Source of the DNA: Zarea fungicola
Taxonomy: Eukaryota > Ascomycota > Sordariomycetes > Hypocreales > Cordycipitaceae
Direction: 5' to 3'
Assembly (NCBI GenBank): GCA_900169235.1
Contig: FWCC01000060.1
Span: 1-64,000 of the forward strand
DNA: 64,000 nucleotides
The position numbers and the translations under genes were made by a program. Under the pieces are notes generated by a model that ran no database searches, was not told the origin of the DNA, and saw only the letters and a list, made by a program, of their open reading frames with translations. Within the stretch, counting starts at the first letter, position 1, and every line of letters starts with the position of its first letter. This document shows positions 33,868-46,030 of the stretch, in pieces.

Positions 33868-34864
33868 ATGGCGCCAATCGGGGAACCCAAGGCCGAACTA
33901 GCACCCCTTTACAGGAGTGACGGCTCTGCGACATATTCATACAGCGGTTACACCGTTACAGGCGCCGTCAACGGTCCAATCGAGGCTCAAAGGCGTGATG
34001 AGAATCCGTTTGAGGCTTTGATAGACATCAACGTCCGCCCTGCGGCAGGTGTGGGAGGTGAGAAATCAGCCTTCATCTCGAGTTTTCTTTGATGAAATTA
34101 TTATTATGATGGAGCACATGCTGATGAGATGTGGTATGGAATATAGGTACGGCAGAGCGACAGTTAGAGTCCATTGTTCAAAGAGCGCTGCGACAACTCA
34201 TTCCCATCAGAAATTTTCCGCGGTCTATGATTCAAATAACGCTACAAGTCACGGAGACGCCTGAAAATACCTATGCTAATACCAAGGTTGTTCAAGCACA
34301 GCTTGTAAGTTCAATACGGTCTCCGCCCCAGCGCTATAACTTTGCCTTGTACTTTTCGTCTCATGTTGGGGGCTTTTTTTTCTTCTTCTTCTGTGTCTTT
34401 TTGATATCACTGCATTGGAAGAACTTACCCTTTCGTACTAGAACCTGGCCATTATCCCTGCCCTGTTGCACGCAGCTATTCTCAGCCTTCTTACTGCAGC
34501 CATACCGCTCAAGACCATCGCTACAGCCGTAACAATAGCTATCCCAACAGCTAGCGACCAGGAGCAAGATGGCACAAGCGTTATCGTGGATCCCAGCACG
34601 CGCGAGGCCTCTACGGCCAAGTCACTGCATGTCCTGGGGTACACAGCTACCGACGAGCTCCTCTTGGTGGAGAGCCAGGGCACTTTTACGACAGATGAGT
34701 GGGATACAGTGCTAAAGACGGGCCAGGAGGTCTGCTGCCAGGCAGTACAGCATGGTCTAGAGGACACGGCGATGACAGGGAGCGGCCTTGAGTCAGCGAG
34801 CATCCGGTCGTTTATTCGGTCTGTCATGGAGACGAAGATTGCAGAAGATCTCTCCTGGAAATAG
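33868..34864 (+). CDS. rrp46: Exosome complex component RRP46 (RNase PH-like)
   Basis: A subunit of the RNase PH-like ring of the RNA exosome, acting in nuclear and cytoplasmic 3'-5' RNA processing. The exons are 33868-34057, 34147-34304 and 34442-34864 (introns 89 and 137 nt), giving 256 aa. RNase PH-fold motifs are LYRSDGSATYSYSGYTVTGAVNGPIEAQ, then IDINVRPAAGVGGTAERQLE spanning intron 1, and LHAAILSLLTAAIPLKTI. The C-terminal half has the family's SLHVLGYT..DELLLVESQGTFTTDEW. As in other eukaryotic ring subunits, the phosphorolytic active site is not expected to be functional. The ATG (AAGATGGCG) is the first in frame that precedes the domain. Confidence 0.92.
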
Positions 34865-37329
34865 AGAGGATATATCTTTGTTTTCAAGCAGAAGATAAAC
34901 AAACTGAATTTGTGATGTATTTGGCACGTTTAATCTATCAGAAGAGGCACCTGCGTGCCTCGAGTGGTTCACGCATGCAACAGAGTTTGGTGTACGGCTG
35001 TGAAAAGAAAAATTATTGGTGTAGAGGCGTTGGGTTTGTTTTTATCTTTATTTACAATTATATCAATTATTAAGGGAAAAAATCAGCTTTCTGGCTGAGA
35101 CCTTGTTCATGCATTTGAAAAATGTTGGAGAAGAACAAGTCAGTCAGCTTTCAATGAATATGGTGCCCGCAGCCATGAGCCGCGACTTTTTCCCTCGGCG
35201 GCCCGCAACACCCGCAGCAAGATTATTGGCTTGATCTATGAATACACGACAGATGTGTGGCGCTCAAGTCGCATGGAGTGGGTGTTTCGAGGAGAGCCGA
35301 CCGCCGCGTTTCATACCCTCGTCGGGTTTCCTCTATGTGGGCTAAACTGTACGGAGTAGCAGGCAAGCCATTAGCTGGAGGCAAGTATGGGTTAAGCAAC
35401 AGCAAGAAGGTTGTCGCGTACGCAAGTCTGCCTGTCTGAGTAAAAGCAATATTACGCTGGCATTGTTAGAATATTTGGGCATTTGAACTGAGGTGTGAGC
35501 AAACGATCAGGCTGTCTAGCGGATTGTGTTTGTCACGGCCTTGTATACACATAAGCTGACATGGTCTTACAGAAAGACGCTCGCGCAATAGGGAGAGGGG
35601 GGGAGAACAGAAGGGGTACAATATCTGCTGCATCAATTTCAGTATGCATCAATTCAGAGAAGTGAAAAGGAGATTTTGGAGATGTGTCGCAATCATTACT
35701 CCGTCCGACAAAGCCAAGACGCCGCATCCTGTAGCGGATACCAAGCCGGCTCCTAGCTAGGTTACTAGTGACAGGTTATCCCTTGCACCAGGGGCTCCCG
35801 GTTTTGTACCAGCATCAACTGTGATCGAGGCGAAAGCGTTCATCCCTTGGCCAGATATAAGCTGATAATTGTCGCAGGCTCACCCCGAGTGACCTATAGT
35901 ATGCACTAGACTGAGCACCGCTTCGTAATGTGTAAGCGGAGGTTGTACTGACTGGCAAAGCGAGTTGTGACAGTGGCTCACAGCTGGCTTCTATCGCGAC
36001 CCGTCTAAGAGCTGAGCATGGCCATCTGATGCTGCCAACTTCCCCTTTGTGTACCATGTTATGATCATTTGTTATTGTAATTGCAACTGAATCGTCATTA
36101 TTATCATTATTATGATAATGGTTAGGGTATGGTACAGGTAAAAGGAGTGCAACTAAGAAACAGCAAGTGGCTCCAGCGCAACGTCTCAGGTTTGCTCTAG
36201 TTTGAGAGTCAACATGGCATCGTCAGAATGGGGTCCTAGCTTTGCTCCAGTTTCCAGATACGACGAGCTTTTTTTTTAAAACTTGATTCGGAAAGGGTGA
36301 AATACTGGAGTTGCTAATGTTTCCGCAACGGGCCGTTAAAACGCTTGCCCTGATGTTTTGTGTCGGCAAAAAAAAAGCCACGAGTGCTCCTGGAATTCGA
36401 CATGGGTGATGGGTAGTCTGTATGTATAACTATGTAAGGTCTTTCCCCTTCTGGCCGACTTCCACGTCTGGTTATCTTCTGGATCGTCAGCCATTGCTGT
36501 GCTTAGGGCCGAACCGCATTGCCAGTTTCCGGATCAGCGTTTTGTGCATACCGCAATACCAGAGTTGACCTCTGCTATCGTTCTACTTCGATTCTTTATG
36601 GGATTTATTTGCGTTCCTCTCTCCTACGTGTGCTTCTTGCCTTTCCTCTTCCTTGTTATACACTCCTCGTCATTCGCTGGCCGGTGACATATGATATCCT
36701 GGAATCGGTTACGACAGTGAGAAGAAATTCTGCTACTACAGTCCATATTGCTTTATTGCATTTCTTTTGATTCTGCTTGGTGAGTAGTCTGTGTTCCATA
36801 GAAGGGTACTCGCTGACACAGGTTTCATCGCACTTGGTATCAGAATGGTTATACATACATAACTCTGGCACCATATTGGGCTCGGATATTTCTGATATAT
36901 CAGTTTTCATCCACGCAAATATAGCAAAGGGTTACCAACGTACTCCCCGCATAGCATGCCCCAAGGCAACCTTGCAGCTACGCCCGCCACAAATAACAGC
37001 GCAGCGTGTGGTTCCGTCCTACCTTGTGGAAAAACGTCATCACTGCGCAGCCATACCAGCCCATCTTGGACCAGCCTCTTGAGCTTTCGTACAGCAAGTA
37101 CAGGCGGGCTACATATTTTTCCATTGTCTTTTGGATTGACGCTAACAAAAAAGTGATAGGCAGACAAGTCGCCAAGTCACCGTCGTGTGGCACGCCAAAA
37201 CCATAGTTTCGATCCAAGCCGTTTTCAGTCACCACCTCAGCTTACGCTATTAAACTCAACCACCGAGAACGCTCCAGAAAACCAGTAAAAAACGGAGTTT
37301 ATTTTGGTTTATTAATATTAATAAAAAGG
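34865..37329. other. 2.5-kb spacer without supported genes
   Basis: No gene supported. The minus-strand frame 37167-36907 is open but starts at TTG and matches nothing. Local features are an A/T microsatellite (ATTATTATCATTATTATGATAATGG) at about 36097-36121 and an A8-9 run at 36368. The last 90 bases are the NAD kinase promoter/leader. Confidence 0.5.
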
Positions 37330-39339
37330 ATGGTTCCTCCCGTCGCGTCATCAGACTGTGACAGTCTAGATTCACCCACCACCACCTCCACCACTGCCGC
37401 AGGAATTCACCCTGCGCTACAAGACTTCCGACCCGCCTACTATAATAAAGCCACCACCATCTTGGACCGTCGTCCCAAGACATCGTCTGCACACCATCTT
37501 TCTACCCTCACCACTCATAGAGACGCCAGCTATGAATCAAATATCAAAAAGCCACTTTCTGCAGTGCCCGCATTAGGAGGTGCTGCCACTTCTACGACTA
37601 CCACTGTTACATCGCCATTTCTCAAACTCTCGCCAACGTGGGGGGGTTGCTCATCAACCAACTCCGCAGAACCCGAAACGGACGACTCTGCTGCCGTTGC
37701 GTCCCCTCGCAGCAACTCGTCTCAACCTAGCAATATCACCAAAGTCGAACTGCGTACTGGTGCAGCTCGCAGGCCAGAGCCCCTCATGTTCCGTCGACCA
37801 CAAGTTACCGAGGGCTTCTCGGACGTCGGCGCTGACACTCAGAGGCTCACAGCAAAGTCCGAGGCGTCTCCGCTGTCTCTAGACGGCATGCTCTCAGCAG
37901 AGGCACACAGCAATAGCAACACTAACACTCACAACACGCCATCCAATCCGCCTCTTTCTGCTGCTTCACTTAAGCTGGCAGATGCCCTACACAACCTCGC
38001 CCGGCGGCGCCGGTCCTCCGCCACAACTACCACCGCTCTTGCGGCTCTAAAGTCACCCTGCTTCTATCATCAGCGCTTCGACGATGCCGTAGACATTGAC
38101 AAGGTCCTCGACGAGATCAAGAATGATGAGTCCATGTCCCATTCCCGCCTCGTCCAGACCGCCACCTCGGTCCGCGAGGTTTCCAAGCAGCTGCAGCGCC
38201 GGCCCATCAAGCGCGCCGTCCGCAATGTCATGATAGTCACCAAGGCCCGCGACAACCAGCTCGTTCACCTCACCCGCGAGCTCGCCGGCTGGCTGCTGCG
38301 CACGCCGCGTTACGGCTCCCATGTTGGTGTCAACGTCTACGTCGACGCCAAGCTCCGCAACTCCCGCCGCTTCGACGCTCCCTCGCTTGTTGCGGAGAAC
38401 CCTGCCTTTGAGGACATGCTGCGGTATTGGACCCCAGACCTCTGCTGGAGCCAGCCCGAGACGTTTGACCTCGTCCTCACTCTTGGCGGCGATGGCACCG
38501 TTCTCTTTACCTCGTGGCTGTTCCAGCGCATCGTGCCTCCCGTCCTGTCCTTTTCCCTCGGCAGTCTCGGCTTCATGACGACGTTTGAGTTTGACAAGTA
38601 CAAGCAGCACCTCAACCGTGTCATGGGCGACGACGGCATGAAGATTAACCTACGCATGCGTTTCACCTGCACCGTCTGGCGCCGCGGCGCCCTCTCTGCC
38701 GTCACAGGAGAGGGCGAGCAGTTTGAGGTGCTCAACGAGCTTGTCATTGACCGCGGCCCCTCGCCCTATGTGTCCAACCTAGAGCTCTACGGCGACGACG
38801 AACTCCTCACCGTCGTCCAGGCCGACGGCTGCATCTTCTCCACGCCGACGGGCTCCACTGCCTACTCCCTCTCTGCCGGCGGCTCCCTCGTGCACCCCGA
38901 CATCCCCGCTATCCTCCTTACACCCATCTGCCCCCATACCTTGTCATTCCGGCCCATGGTGCTCTCTGACACCATGGGCTTGCGTGTCGCCGTGCCACAC
39001 AACTCGCGCGCAACGGCGCACTGCGCCTTTGATGGCAAGGGCCGCATCGAGCTGCGCCAGGGTGATCACGTCACCATTACCGCATCTCAGTACCCATTCC
39101 CTACAGTCACACGCACCGACACGGAGTGGTTCGACAGCGTAAGCCGCACATTACGCTGGAATACCCGCGCGGCGTCGCAGAAGCCGTTTGAGGACAGTGG
39201 TGACTGCGAAGGCGCGGCGAAGGGTGAGGAGGAGGATGAAGGCTGGGATATTGATACAGATAGTGCGTACTATGCCAGCGAAGAAGGCAGTGTAAGCACG
39301 AGTCCTATCCGTCGACAGATGAGCATGCTTGGCCTGTAA
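37330..39339 (+). CDS. ATP-NAD kinase (cytosolic UTR1-type)
   Basis: Phosphorylates NAD(H) to NADP(H) with ATP. Single exon, 669 aa, ATG 37330 (context AAAGGATGGTT). The N-terminal 240 residues are disordered and S/T-rich (runs of STTTAA, SNSNTNTHN), which suggests regulation. The kinase domain then begins (VREVSKQLQRRPIKRAVRNVMIVTK). The signature LGGDGT is at residues 385-390, followed by the glycine-rich PVLSFSLGSLGFMT. The second conserved block, DGCIFSTPTGSTAYSLSAGGSLVHP, lies around residues 499-525 and leads into PICPHTLSFRPMVLSD. The acidic C-terminal tail (EEEDEGWDIDTDSAYYASEEG) is typical of fungal homologues. No mitochondrial presequence is evident. Confidence 0.95.
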   Translation: MVPPVASSDCDSLDSPTTTSTTAAGIHPALQDFRPAYYNKATTILDRRPKTSSAHHLSTLTTHRDASYESNIKKPLSAVPALGGAATSTTTTVTSPFLKLSPTWGGCSSTNSAEPETDDSAAVASPRSNSSQPSNITKVELRTGAARRPEPLMFRRPQVTEGFSDVGADTQRLTAKSEASPLSLDGMLSAEAHSNSNTNTHNTPSNPPLSAASLKLADALHNLARRRRSSATTTTALAALKSPCFYHQRFDDAVDIDKVLDEIKNDESMSHSRLVQTATSVREVSKQLQRRPIKRAVRNVMIVTKARDNQLVHLTRELAGWLLRTPRYGSHVGVNVYVDAKLRNSRRFDAPSLVAENPAFEDMLRYWTPDLCWSQPETFDLVLTLGGDGTVLFTSWLFQRIVPPVLSFSLGSLGFMTTFEFDKYKQHLNRVMGDDGMKINLRMRFTCTVWRRGALSAVTGEGEQFEVLNELVIDRGPSPYVSNLELYGDDELLTVVQADGCIFSTPTGSTAYSLSAGGSLVHPDIPAILLTPICPHTLSFRPMVLSDTMGLRVAVPHNSRATAHCAFDGKGRIELRQGDHVTITASQYPFPTVTRTDTEWFDSVSRTLRWNTRAASQKPFEDSGDCEGAAKGEEEDEGWDIDTDSAYYASEEGSVSTSPIRRQMSMLGL

Positions 39340-41267
39340 GAGAGAGAAGAAAGAGTAAAACAGGCAGGCCGGACGGAACTGACAAACTTATATGAGTATA
39401 CAGAGTCGAAGACAGGATCTAACACGTGGGCATAGCGTATATCTTTGAAAGAATTTTTTGGATCGTTTCATTTTTTTCTGTCGAGATTCCTGTAACATGT
39501 TTTTCATCAGGCGTTTTTGGAGGAGTAGACAGAAGGCCACTTGGGTTTTCGGAGACGACATACATTCAGGACTGGTTCCTCGCCAGAGAATATATATCTA
39601 GCATACATTTCAAGTCATTCAACAATCTTTTGATTAAATCATTACGTCCACATGATTCGCTATCATTTCTATCTTCTTCTTTTTCTGGCGCGAATTCTTC
39701 CCGTCCCTGTCAAGGCCGTCGGCATGGGGGCAGTGCTAGTGTATACTCTCGGATCCATCGTATGGTTAACTGACCAATTCAAAGTCGTATGGAATCCCTA
39801 TATCGTCCAGGCGGCAAATGTGAAAGCCCAATAAACACAACTGGCGCAAAAGAAAGGTAGAAACAAGCTATGGTAGTGAGAGTTAAGAAGTGAGTCGTAG
39901 CAGGTTTGCACGAGAGCATCCTAATCAATCAAAAAAGCTTGAAATAAAAATGATTTTAAACGTAGTTTCCTTTTACTTAAAAAGAGAATACTTACAAATT
40001 TTCCATTAATATCCAAATATTTGTAGATGTGGCTTTGTTGTCCAGTCAATTTTCTAGATCTCAAGCTAGTCGCTTCATAGCCTTGCTGCACTGGACAACC
40101 ATCAGACACCATACGTTGCCGTCTCTGAGGATTCTGGGGTAGAATCAGCGTAAAACTGTGCTTATTTCGTGTCCATAAATATCAGCATATAGTTATGTTT
40201 GTTTATGGACACGGATACAGTGACACCAAATTGTCTGATATAGCTGTCTGCTTTGCTCCAAATGGTAACAACGTATTCAAAGGCTGTTGGTAGCGTTGCA
40301 GCAGGTGGATATAGCAATTTGAGTTCATTCCAGCTCTGTCCTGCAAATACCGCGAGAGCCCGTCTGGGGTAGCGAGGCCGGGAAATCGGCTTTTGGACCT
40401 TGAACTGTGTCGCTTTCGAAACGCTCCGTGTGAGGGTTCAGATATTAATTATCAACGTCAGGTTGTTGATGCTTCTTTTCAATAGTCGACTCTCCTCGAC
40501 AACTAAACTCAAGGCCCGCAATCTACAGTAAGTCGCCATACCGTAGTTCAATAGTTCACAAGCAAGCGTCGTGTGTTACCAAGGATGGGGACACGAACGA
40601 AGAGTTCTGTCATATTGCAGGGCCAGCCGAAATTGTCCGTCTCCAATCACATAATGCATTGCCACTTTTTCCGCCATGGCAGAAGAAAAAAGGAAAATTC
40701 CCAAGCATGGCAACATCTCCCATAAGGGAGCGAAGATAGGATATTCAGAATCAGTAAAAGTACACTTTCAAATTTCCACAACACCACCCAGTGTCATTTG
40801 CGCCAAATCCAGTGTTCATTCCATAAAAAGCACACAAGAACAAAAATATCCATCCTTCATAAAACGAAAAAGAAGTCCTCAGCAGCAGTCAGAATATTCA
40901 AGAGGTGTCGCCATTGTCTTGGCGTACCGTTCCACTGCCATGCAAGTAGTGGCGACTTTCATCGTTCATCGTTCTGTTGCATTCCAAAAGACAAAACACG
41001 TAAAACACCCCACCCGCATCATCTGTACCAAAAACAATTGTTTGCTCCGTTAAAGTCCCCTCCCAAAGCACAATTCGAATGATAAATTTTCTGTTTTCAT
41101 AATCGTCGTAGCCTGTTTCTGAAACGTTTCTTATCCCAAAAAAAAATTCAACTAATGGTTGCCAACCAATGACTCCGCATAAAATCCGTAAAGCTTTCTG
41201 GGCGTTCAAGCGCTGGACAGAACGAGCCAGATGCAAAGCTTCCCAATTCAGGGCATGCATGCTTCGC
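39340..41267. other. Intergenic 1.9 kb with one doubtful small ORF
   Basis: 3' region of the NAD kinase gene, then AT-rich DNA, then the probable 3' UTR of the homeobox gene. A small ORF at 39652-39834 is listed separately. A minus-strand frame 41281-40898 overlaps the homeobox 3' end and is unlikely to be a gene. Confidence 0.5.
39652..39834 (+). CDS. Possible 60-aa hydrophobic microprotein
   Basis: Weak call. The ATG is at 39652 and the product is 60 residues. The N-terminal hydrophobic stretch (FYLLLFLARILPV) and a second one (GAVLVYTLGSIVWL) could be two membrane helices or a signal peptide plus one helix, ending with a polar tail. There is no recognised family and no neighbouring partner. 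It could equally be chance coding in a 3' UTR. Confidence 0.2.
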   Translation: MIRYHFYLLLFLARILPVPVKAVGMGAVLVYTLGSIVWLTDQFKVVWNPYIVQAANVKAQ

Positions 41268-43193
41268 TCATCTCCAAGCACCCTGGCTTAGAGACAGCAA
41301 ACCAGCAACGCAGTCCATGTCTGGCTTCTTGCTGGGGCTAACATCGCCACGCATAAACTTTTCAACATCGGCATCACGCGAGACACGGGTTGCTTCGTCC
41401 TCGAATATATCCACACTATCCTTCATGTCTCGGGGCCGCGACGGAGCCGTGTTGGCGCGGCTGCCCAGCTTGCCAGGACTGCGGCTCTGCAGCACACTAC
41501 GGCCAAAGCCCCGGGGGTTCTTTAGCTTGGTAGAGGTACCTGGCAACGGGCGACGGGAGCCCACTTCGGCCGCATTCCCATCTTCATCGGGGCTCCAGTT
41601 TTCCTTGTCCGAGTCGGTCGGAGACACCAACATGCTGACCTTCACCTTCCCACCTGCCTTGCCAAAATCATCTTCATTCTCCTTGCCCGAGTGCTCTAGG
41701 CGGCCAACGCTCGACATTGTGCGGCTAAGCTTGGCCTTCTTTGCATAGTGGGTATCTCGGGGAGTGGTAACGGGAGTGTTGCGTTTTGAGTTGCTTGACT
41801 GCAAGACACCACTTGTGGAACGGAGGAGGCTAATAGCGGCCACGGCGGATCCGTTGGACTCATGCTCCGCATGCGTCGTCAACTCATCCCGTGTTTCCGA
41901 ATCGGCGCAAGATTGCCAAGCCTGAACATCTCGTGAACGACCGCGGCCAAGACGCGGTGGGAGGAAACTCGTTAGTGTGGAGATGGGAGGCAGAGTTACG
42001 GCAGGCAAGGCACTGTAGCTACGCTTCAGCCCGCGTTGGCGAGGAATGTCGGAGAGCGGTGAGTATTTTTGTGGTGACGGGCGCGTTGGAGAAGACGCGT
42101 TGGCAACAAGCTCAGCTTTGCCTTCCAACGACAACGACAGTCGCACGTGAGATTGGTTTTGACGGTGGCTGGCATTGTGAGTGATGTCAGATGTGCAAGA
42201 TGACGGGGCAAACAGCCTTTAGTCAAGTTGATTAGCAATTGTCTGAAGATGGAGTTTTGTGCCCGCATACCTTGGAGAGTCATCTACATCACGAGTTTGG
42301 CCTGTTGGAGTGGAAAATGAGCTTCCAATATTCCATCTGTTGGCAAGATAGCCAACCGAGCTGGAAAACGAGTGTGTCATTGGAGTGCCATCTTGACTGC
42401 CTTGTGATGAAGCAAATTCTCGATTCAGAGGCGTTGTCTCTGGTAATTGGGGATTTGCTGGTGCAGTGGCCCTTGGAGTCGCCGCCACCAATGGAGCAGT
42501 GGACTGGGACAGGTCTGCGGCAGGTAGTGATGGCGAGGCTGGTCGAGAAATCACCGATGCGTGACTCGGCATATCAATACCTATGTCACCAGTGGTGGCT
42601 CCCGCAACAACAGCCATGGCGTCAGCTGAAATGCTATGTAAGCCATTGAATCGTAAAGCTGCGAGTTCTTGAGGCGATAGTGGACGCGACTTTCGTCTGT
42701 CATTTTGACGGCGATTTTGGAACCAGATCTGCCAGGTGTTTGTCAGCAACTATGTGTTTCAAGAAGAAGAGATCCAATAGATATATAATGCATCATGTTT
42801 TAGGTATGGAAATGTCTTCGTACTTGAACTTCTTTCTCATTGAGAGAAACGCGGTTAACAATGTCCAGACGCGCTTGCTTGTCGGGTTTAGGGTTCGACT
42901 TGTATGCATCTTCGAGGATTATCTTGTCTTTGGCACTATAAAAAAGTGCGTGTGTTAGTTTACAAATGTTCAAGCGCACTCTATAAGAGCAATGTTTAAG
43001 AATCCAATGGCACATACGCGGTACGTTTCCGCTTGCCCTTTGGATGTTTCTCGGTTGAGAGCTCCGACTCAAATGAGTCGTTTGCCCCGGGAGGCAGATC
43101 TTGTGACAGAATAGAAGAGTCATGGCGGGAGGGAGAAGAGGCATCGCGTTGAGGCTCCGAGGCGGCAAAGGAAGAATCCGGAGAGTTGGACAT
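41268..43193 (-). CDS. yox1: YOX1-like homeobox transcription factor
   Basis: DNA-binding regulator of the Yox1/Yhp1 group, which in yeasts represses early cell-cycle genes. The exons are 43193-43018, 42935-42824, 42728-42271 and 42216-41268, giving 564 aa. The introns (82, 95 and 54 nt) have canonical ends and CTAAC/CTAAT branch sites. The homeodomain (about residues 53-112) is split by the first two introns. It reads KGKRKRTAAKDKIILEDAY, then NRVSLNEKEVQ joined across intron 2 to IWFQNRRQNDRRKSR, so recognition-helix residues W, F, N and R are intact. The remainder is disordered, with CDK-type sites (SPTRPSPQKYSPL, SPTDSDKENWSP, RSPGKLG) and a SPSKKP tail, consistent with cell-cycle phosphorylation. 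A start at the ATG of exon 1 (GGACATGTCC on the coding strand) is well supported by the downstream joins. Confidence 0.88.
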
Positions 43194-46030
43194 GGCGGGG
43201 AGATGATTATGTGGAAGAGGCGGTGCGGTGTCGTGGGAAGAGTCGAAACGTTGTTATAAACCGCCAGGCATTACTATACACAGTGGGCAGAATGGACGAG
43301 AAGCAAGCACGCAGTACGCTGGGGAGAAATGCGAGGCACAATATGCAGAGCAAGCAAGCAGAGGATCGAGAAGTGGGAAGAAGAGTTGGTTAAATCGAGT
43401 AGAAAAGAAACAAGAACCATGGACCGATGTTGGACGGTCCCCACACGACGTGTAGCAGAGGTGGGTCGTGGGTCGACGTGGACGTGGACGTGAGGCGTGA
43501 AGTCGTGGAGGCGGGTGGAATGGGCAAAAACAATTGCCAATTTTAGCGGCTAGAGGACTGCTGGAGCCCGCCCAATCCCGCTGAAGTCAAAGCTGAAGCA
43601 ACCGCTAAACGGCTTTTAGCACTCTCGGGCTCTGGTTCTCACCTTTTACAGGGTCCATGCACTGAAGAGACTCCCTGTATTCGGGGGGTTGGAGCTCACC
43701 CGCGTCGGTGGGTTCGAGCCGGGGCAATTCAAAAAGTCGCGCTGGCCCGTCTGTGACCATGCCCAATTAAGGATCCATGTCAACACGCGTAGGCACCTCT
43801 GGCCTGGACTTGCAGCGGTTCTCTCCAGCACTACTAGGTATAGTAGGTAAGGTACTAAGGTACCAATTAAACTTGCAATACAGTGCCGGGCCGTTCCCTG
43901 CAACCACTGTAGATAAGCTCCGCAGCGTTTGGCATCGATACGGTCTTGACGATGCCCAAATAAGGTTCCCAATTTATAATCGATTTGTTAATTCCAAACG
44001 AGCCTCGACTGGTTTTAACCGCGCCGCAGTGAGGGAGTGGCCATCCCATCACCCCAGTCTCTCTAAATAGTAACCAGGTCTTACGGCATTCTATATACAT
44101 GCAGTGCCGCAGTTGCACGTTCGAGATCCATTCTATCAGTACATTAAAGAACAATACCGACCATATCTGCCTCACTGGCTGTACACCCATTCAAGCTGAC
44201 CACTTTTATGCCAATTGGGCATCAATTTGTAACATCAAATCCATATTTGACTTTTGACTAGATGCCATCGATTTTCTAACCTCGAATTATTTTCTAAATA
44301 ATTCAGCAGCTATTTTCATCCACTTCTCACGGTGTCACGGATGCTACATAGTCAACCTCCCATAAGATCCTATATTTAACTAGATCGTATTTATCGTGAT
44401 CTGTAAGCAGCAAGTCGACACATCTGCAACACCCTTCCTCTAATACTCTCACTACCAAACTTAATGATAAGCAGCCGGTTACATGAAAACCACCGTACTT
44501 TAAATGTACATTTTCCTTGGTATTTTCTTTATGCGTGTTTCCTCATTACCGACCACATTTACCAAGACATCGGCACCACCAATAAATACGGTGAGTAGAT
44601 ACACTTAAGCATCCCTGCAAGACCCGAGCAAATACGGAGTAGTTCGTTAATAAATAAACAAAGGCCCCATCCCAGCCTCAGCTTTAATTGATTTTCCTCT
44701 TTTTTTTCCCACTTGCGCCTAATTGGACATGGTCTTGGTGGTCTGTGGAGGCTCTTTGCAAGGGTCAACTGTGTGTACACCGATTCTCCTCTCAGCGACG
44801 AAAAAAAAGTACCCGCCACAGCGCATACACGCGAGACGCGTTGGTCCTGGTTGCCCAGCAATTCTTACTTTTTTTTTGGTCCCATTGTAGCTACATAACA
44901 TCTGTTGCCTACCAGTATTATACCTTGCTCGTTTCGGGGCATGAACTGGTGGGAAATAAAAAAGGATTTCCTTTATTAAGCAGACCGCTCTTCCAGAAGC
45001 TCTCTAACGTCTGGCTAGGTTCCAGTACTACTCTTACAGTTCGATCTGATTTGTGCCATGAGAATGGGTTAGATATATGTTTCCTCGCGTTCCTGGCAAA
45101 TTCTCAGCATTCTGTCTTGTTTGGGATCGCTTAAAGTCTCTGTTTTCTACGCGTCGTTCAATCACAGGCCAGGCCAATATTTGGTGAAGACTTGTACAAC
45201 CAAGGGTTCGTGGCCTCCCGATCAATGGTCAATTTTTCCACCGCATATCTCTCGCATTGGACTAATATAGTTCCTTTTGTTTTTGTGTGTTTTTTTTTCT
45301 CTCCCTTTCCCCTTTGAAGCTCGTGGACTGTTGTTATGAACTTTATTGTGTCGCTTATGGTTTGTTGTTGGTGGAGCTCCCAATATATGTATCGTCACCA
45401 ATGACCACCAAACTCTCCACTACTATGCTACTGCTGCATTCCTCTCACTTTTCATGATTTCCGTGGAAGACGTATACACACAGCCAATATATCAATAGGG
45501 TAGCTAGTATCACAAGAGACTGCATAGCACAACGCACCGCGCAGGAGTCTCATACAGGGTAGCCTACAAATGTTAAAGTAACACTAATGTGACTCGAAGG
45601 AGGAGGCTAACTATTAGAGACATGTAGTCGCCTTGACGATGGAAACGCATGCGAGGGGAGGTAACAGTCGACGTAGTCGGGGAGAACATCATACGACGTA
45701 GCAAGAACTGAAAATTTAGCCAAAGCGCATACGCTTGGTGCGGGTAATTTTTATGCGAAGTCTAACTAGATATATCGCCGCCTTGGGCAGCAACTCATGC
45801 CTCTCTACTTGCTCATTTTTATTCTTTCCGTGCCCCAAAACGGGACGCGACGGGCATTATAATGCACCTTCATTATACCTCCATATTCTGAACATTCTCT
45901 TTCCATCCTGTATCATAAAGTGGTCGTTCCAGCCATCGACATGCCTCATTGTAGACCGGTGAGCTTCCATTCCATTCCGACACATGTCGATATTGGCCCC
46001 ATAACACGTCTCGCTGGTATATCGAGTCGC
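43194..46030. other. 2.8-kb intergenic block
   Basis: The first 300 bases upstream of 43193 are the homeobox gene promoter. No gene is supported. A cluster of TAGGTA / GGTACTAAGGTACC words occurs at 43838-43864. Several T8-T9 runs occur at 44697-44709 and 45289-45297. The last 300 bases are the probable 3' UTR of the Ran gene. Confidence 0.5.

Noticed and set aside
36907..37167. 86-codon minus-strand frame upstream of the NAD kinase gene
   Set aside because: TTG start, overlaps other open frames on both strands, no recognisable product.
43690..43730. tRNA-like GGGTTCGAGCC T-arm
   Set aside because: No acceptor stem, D-arm or anticodon arm can be paired around it.
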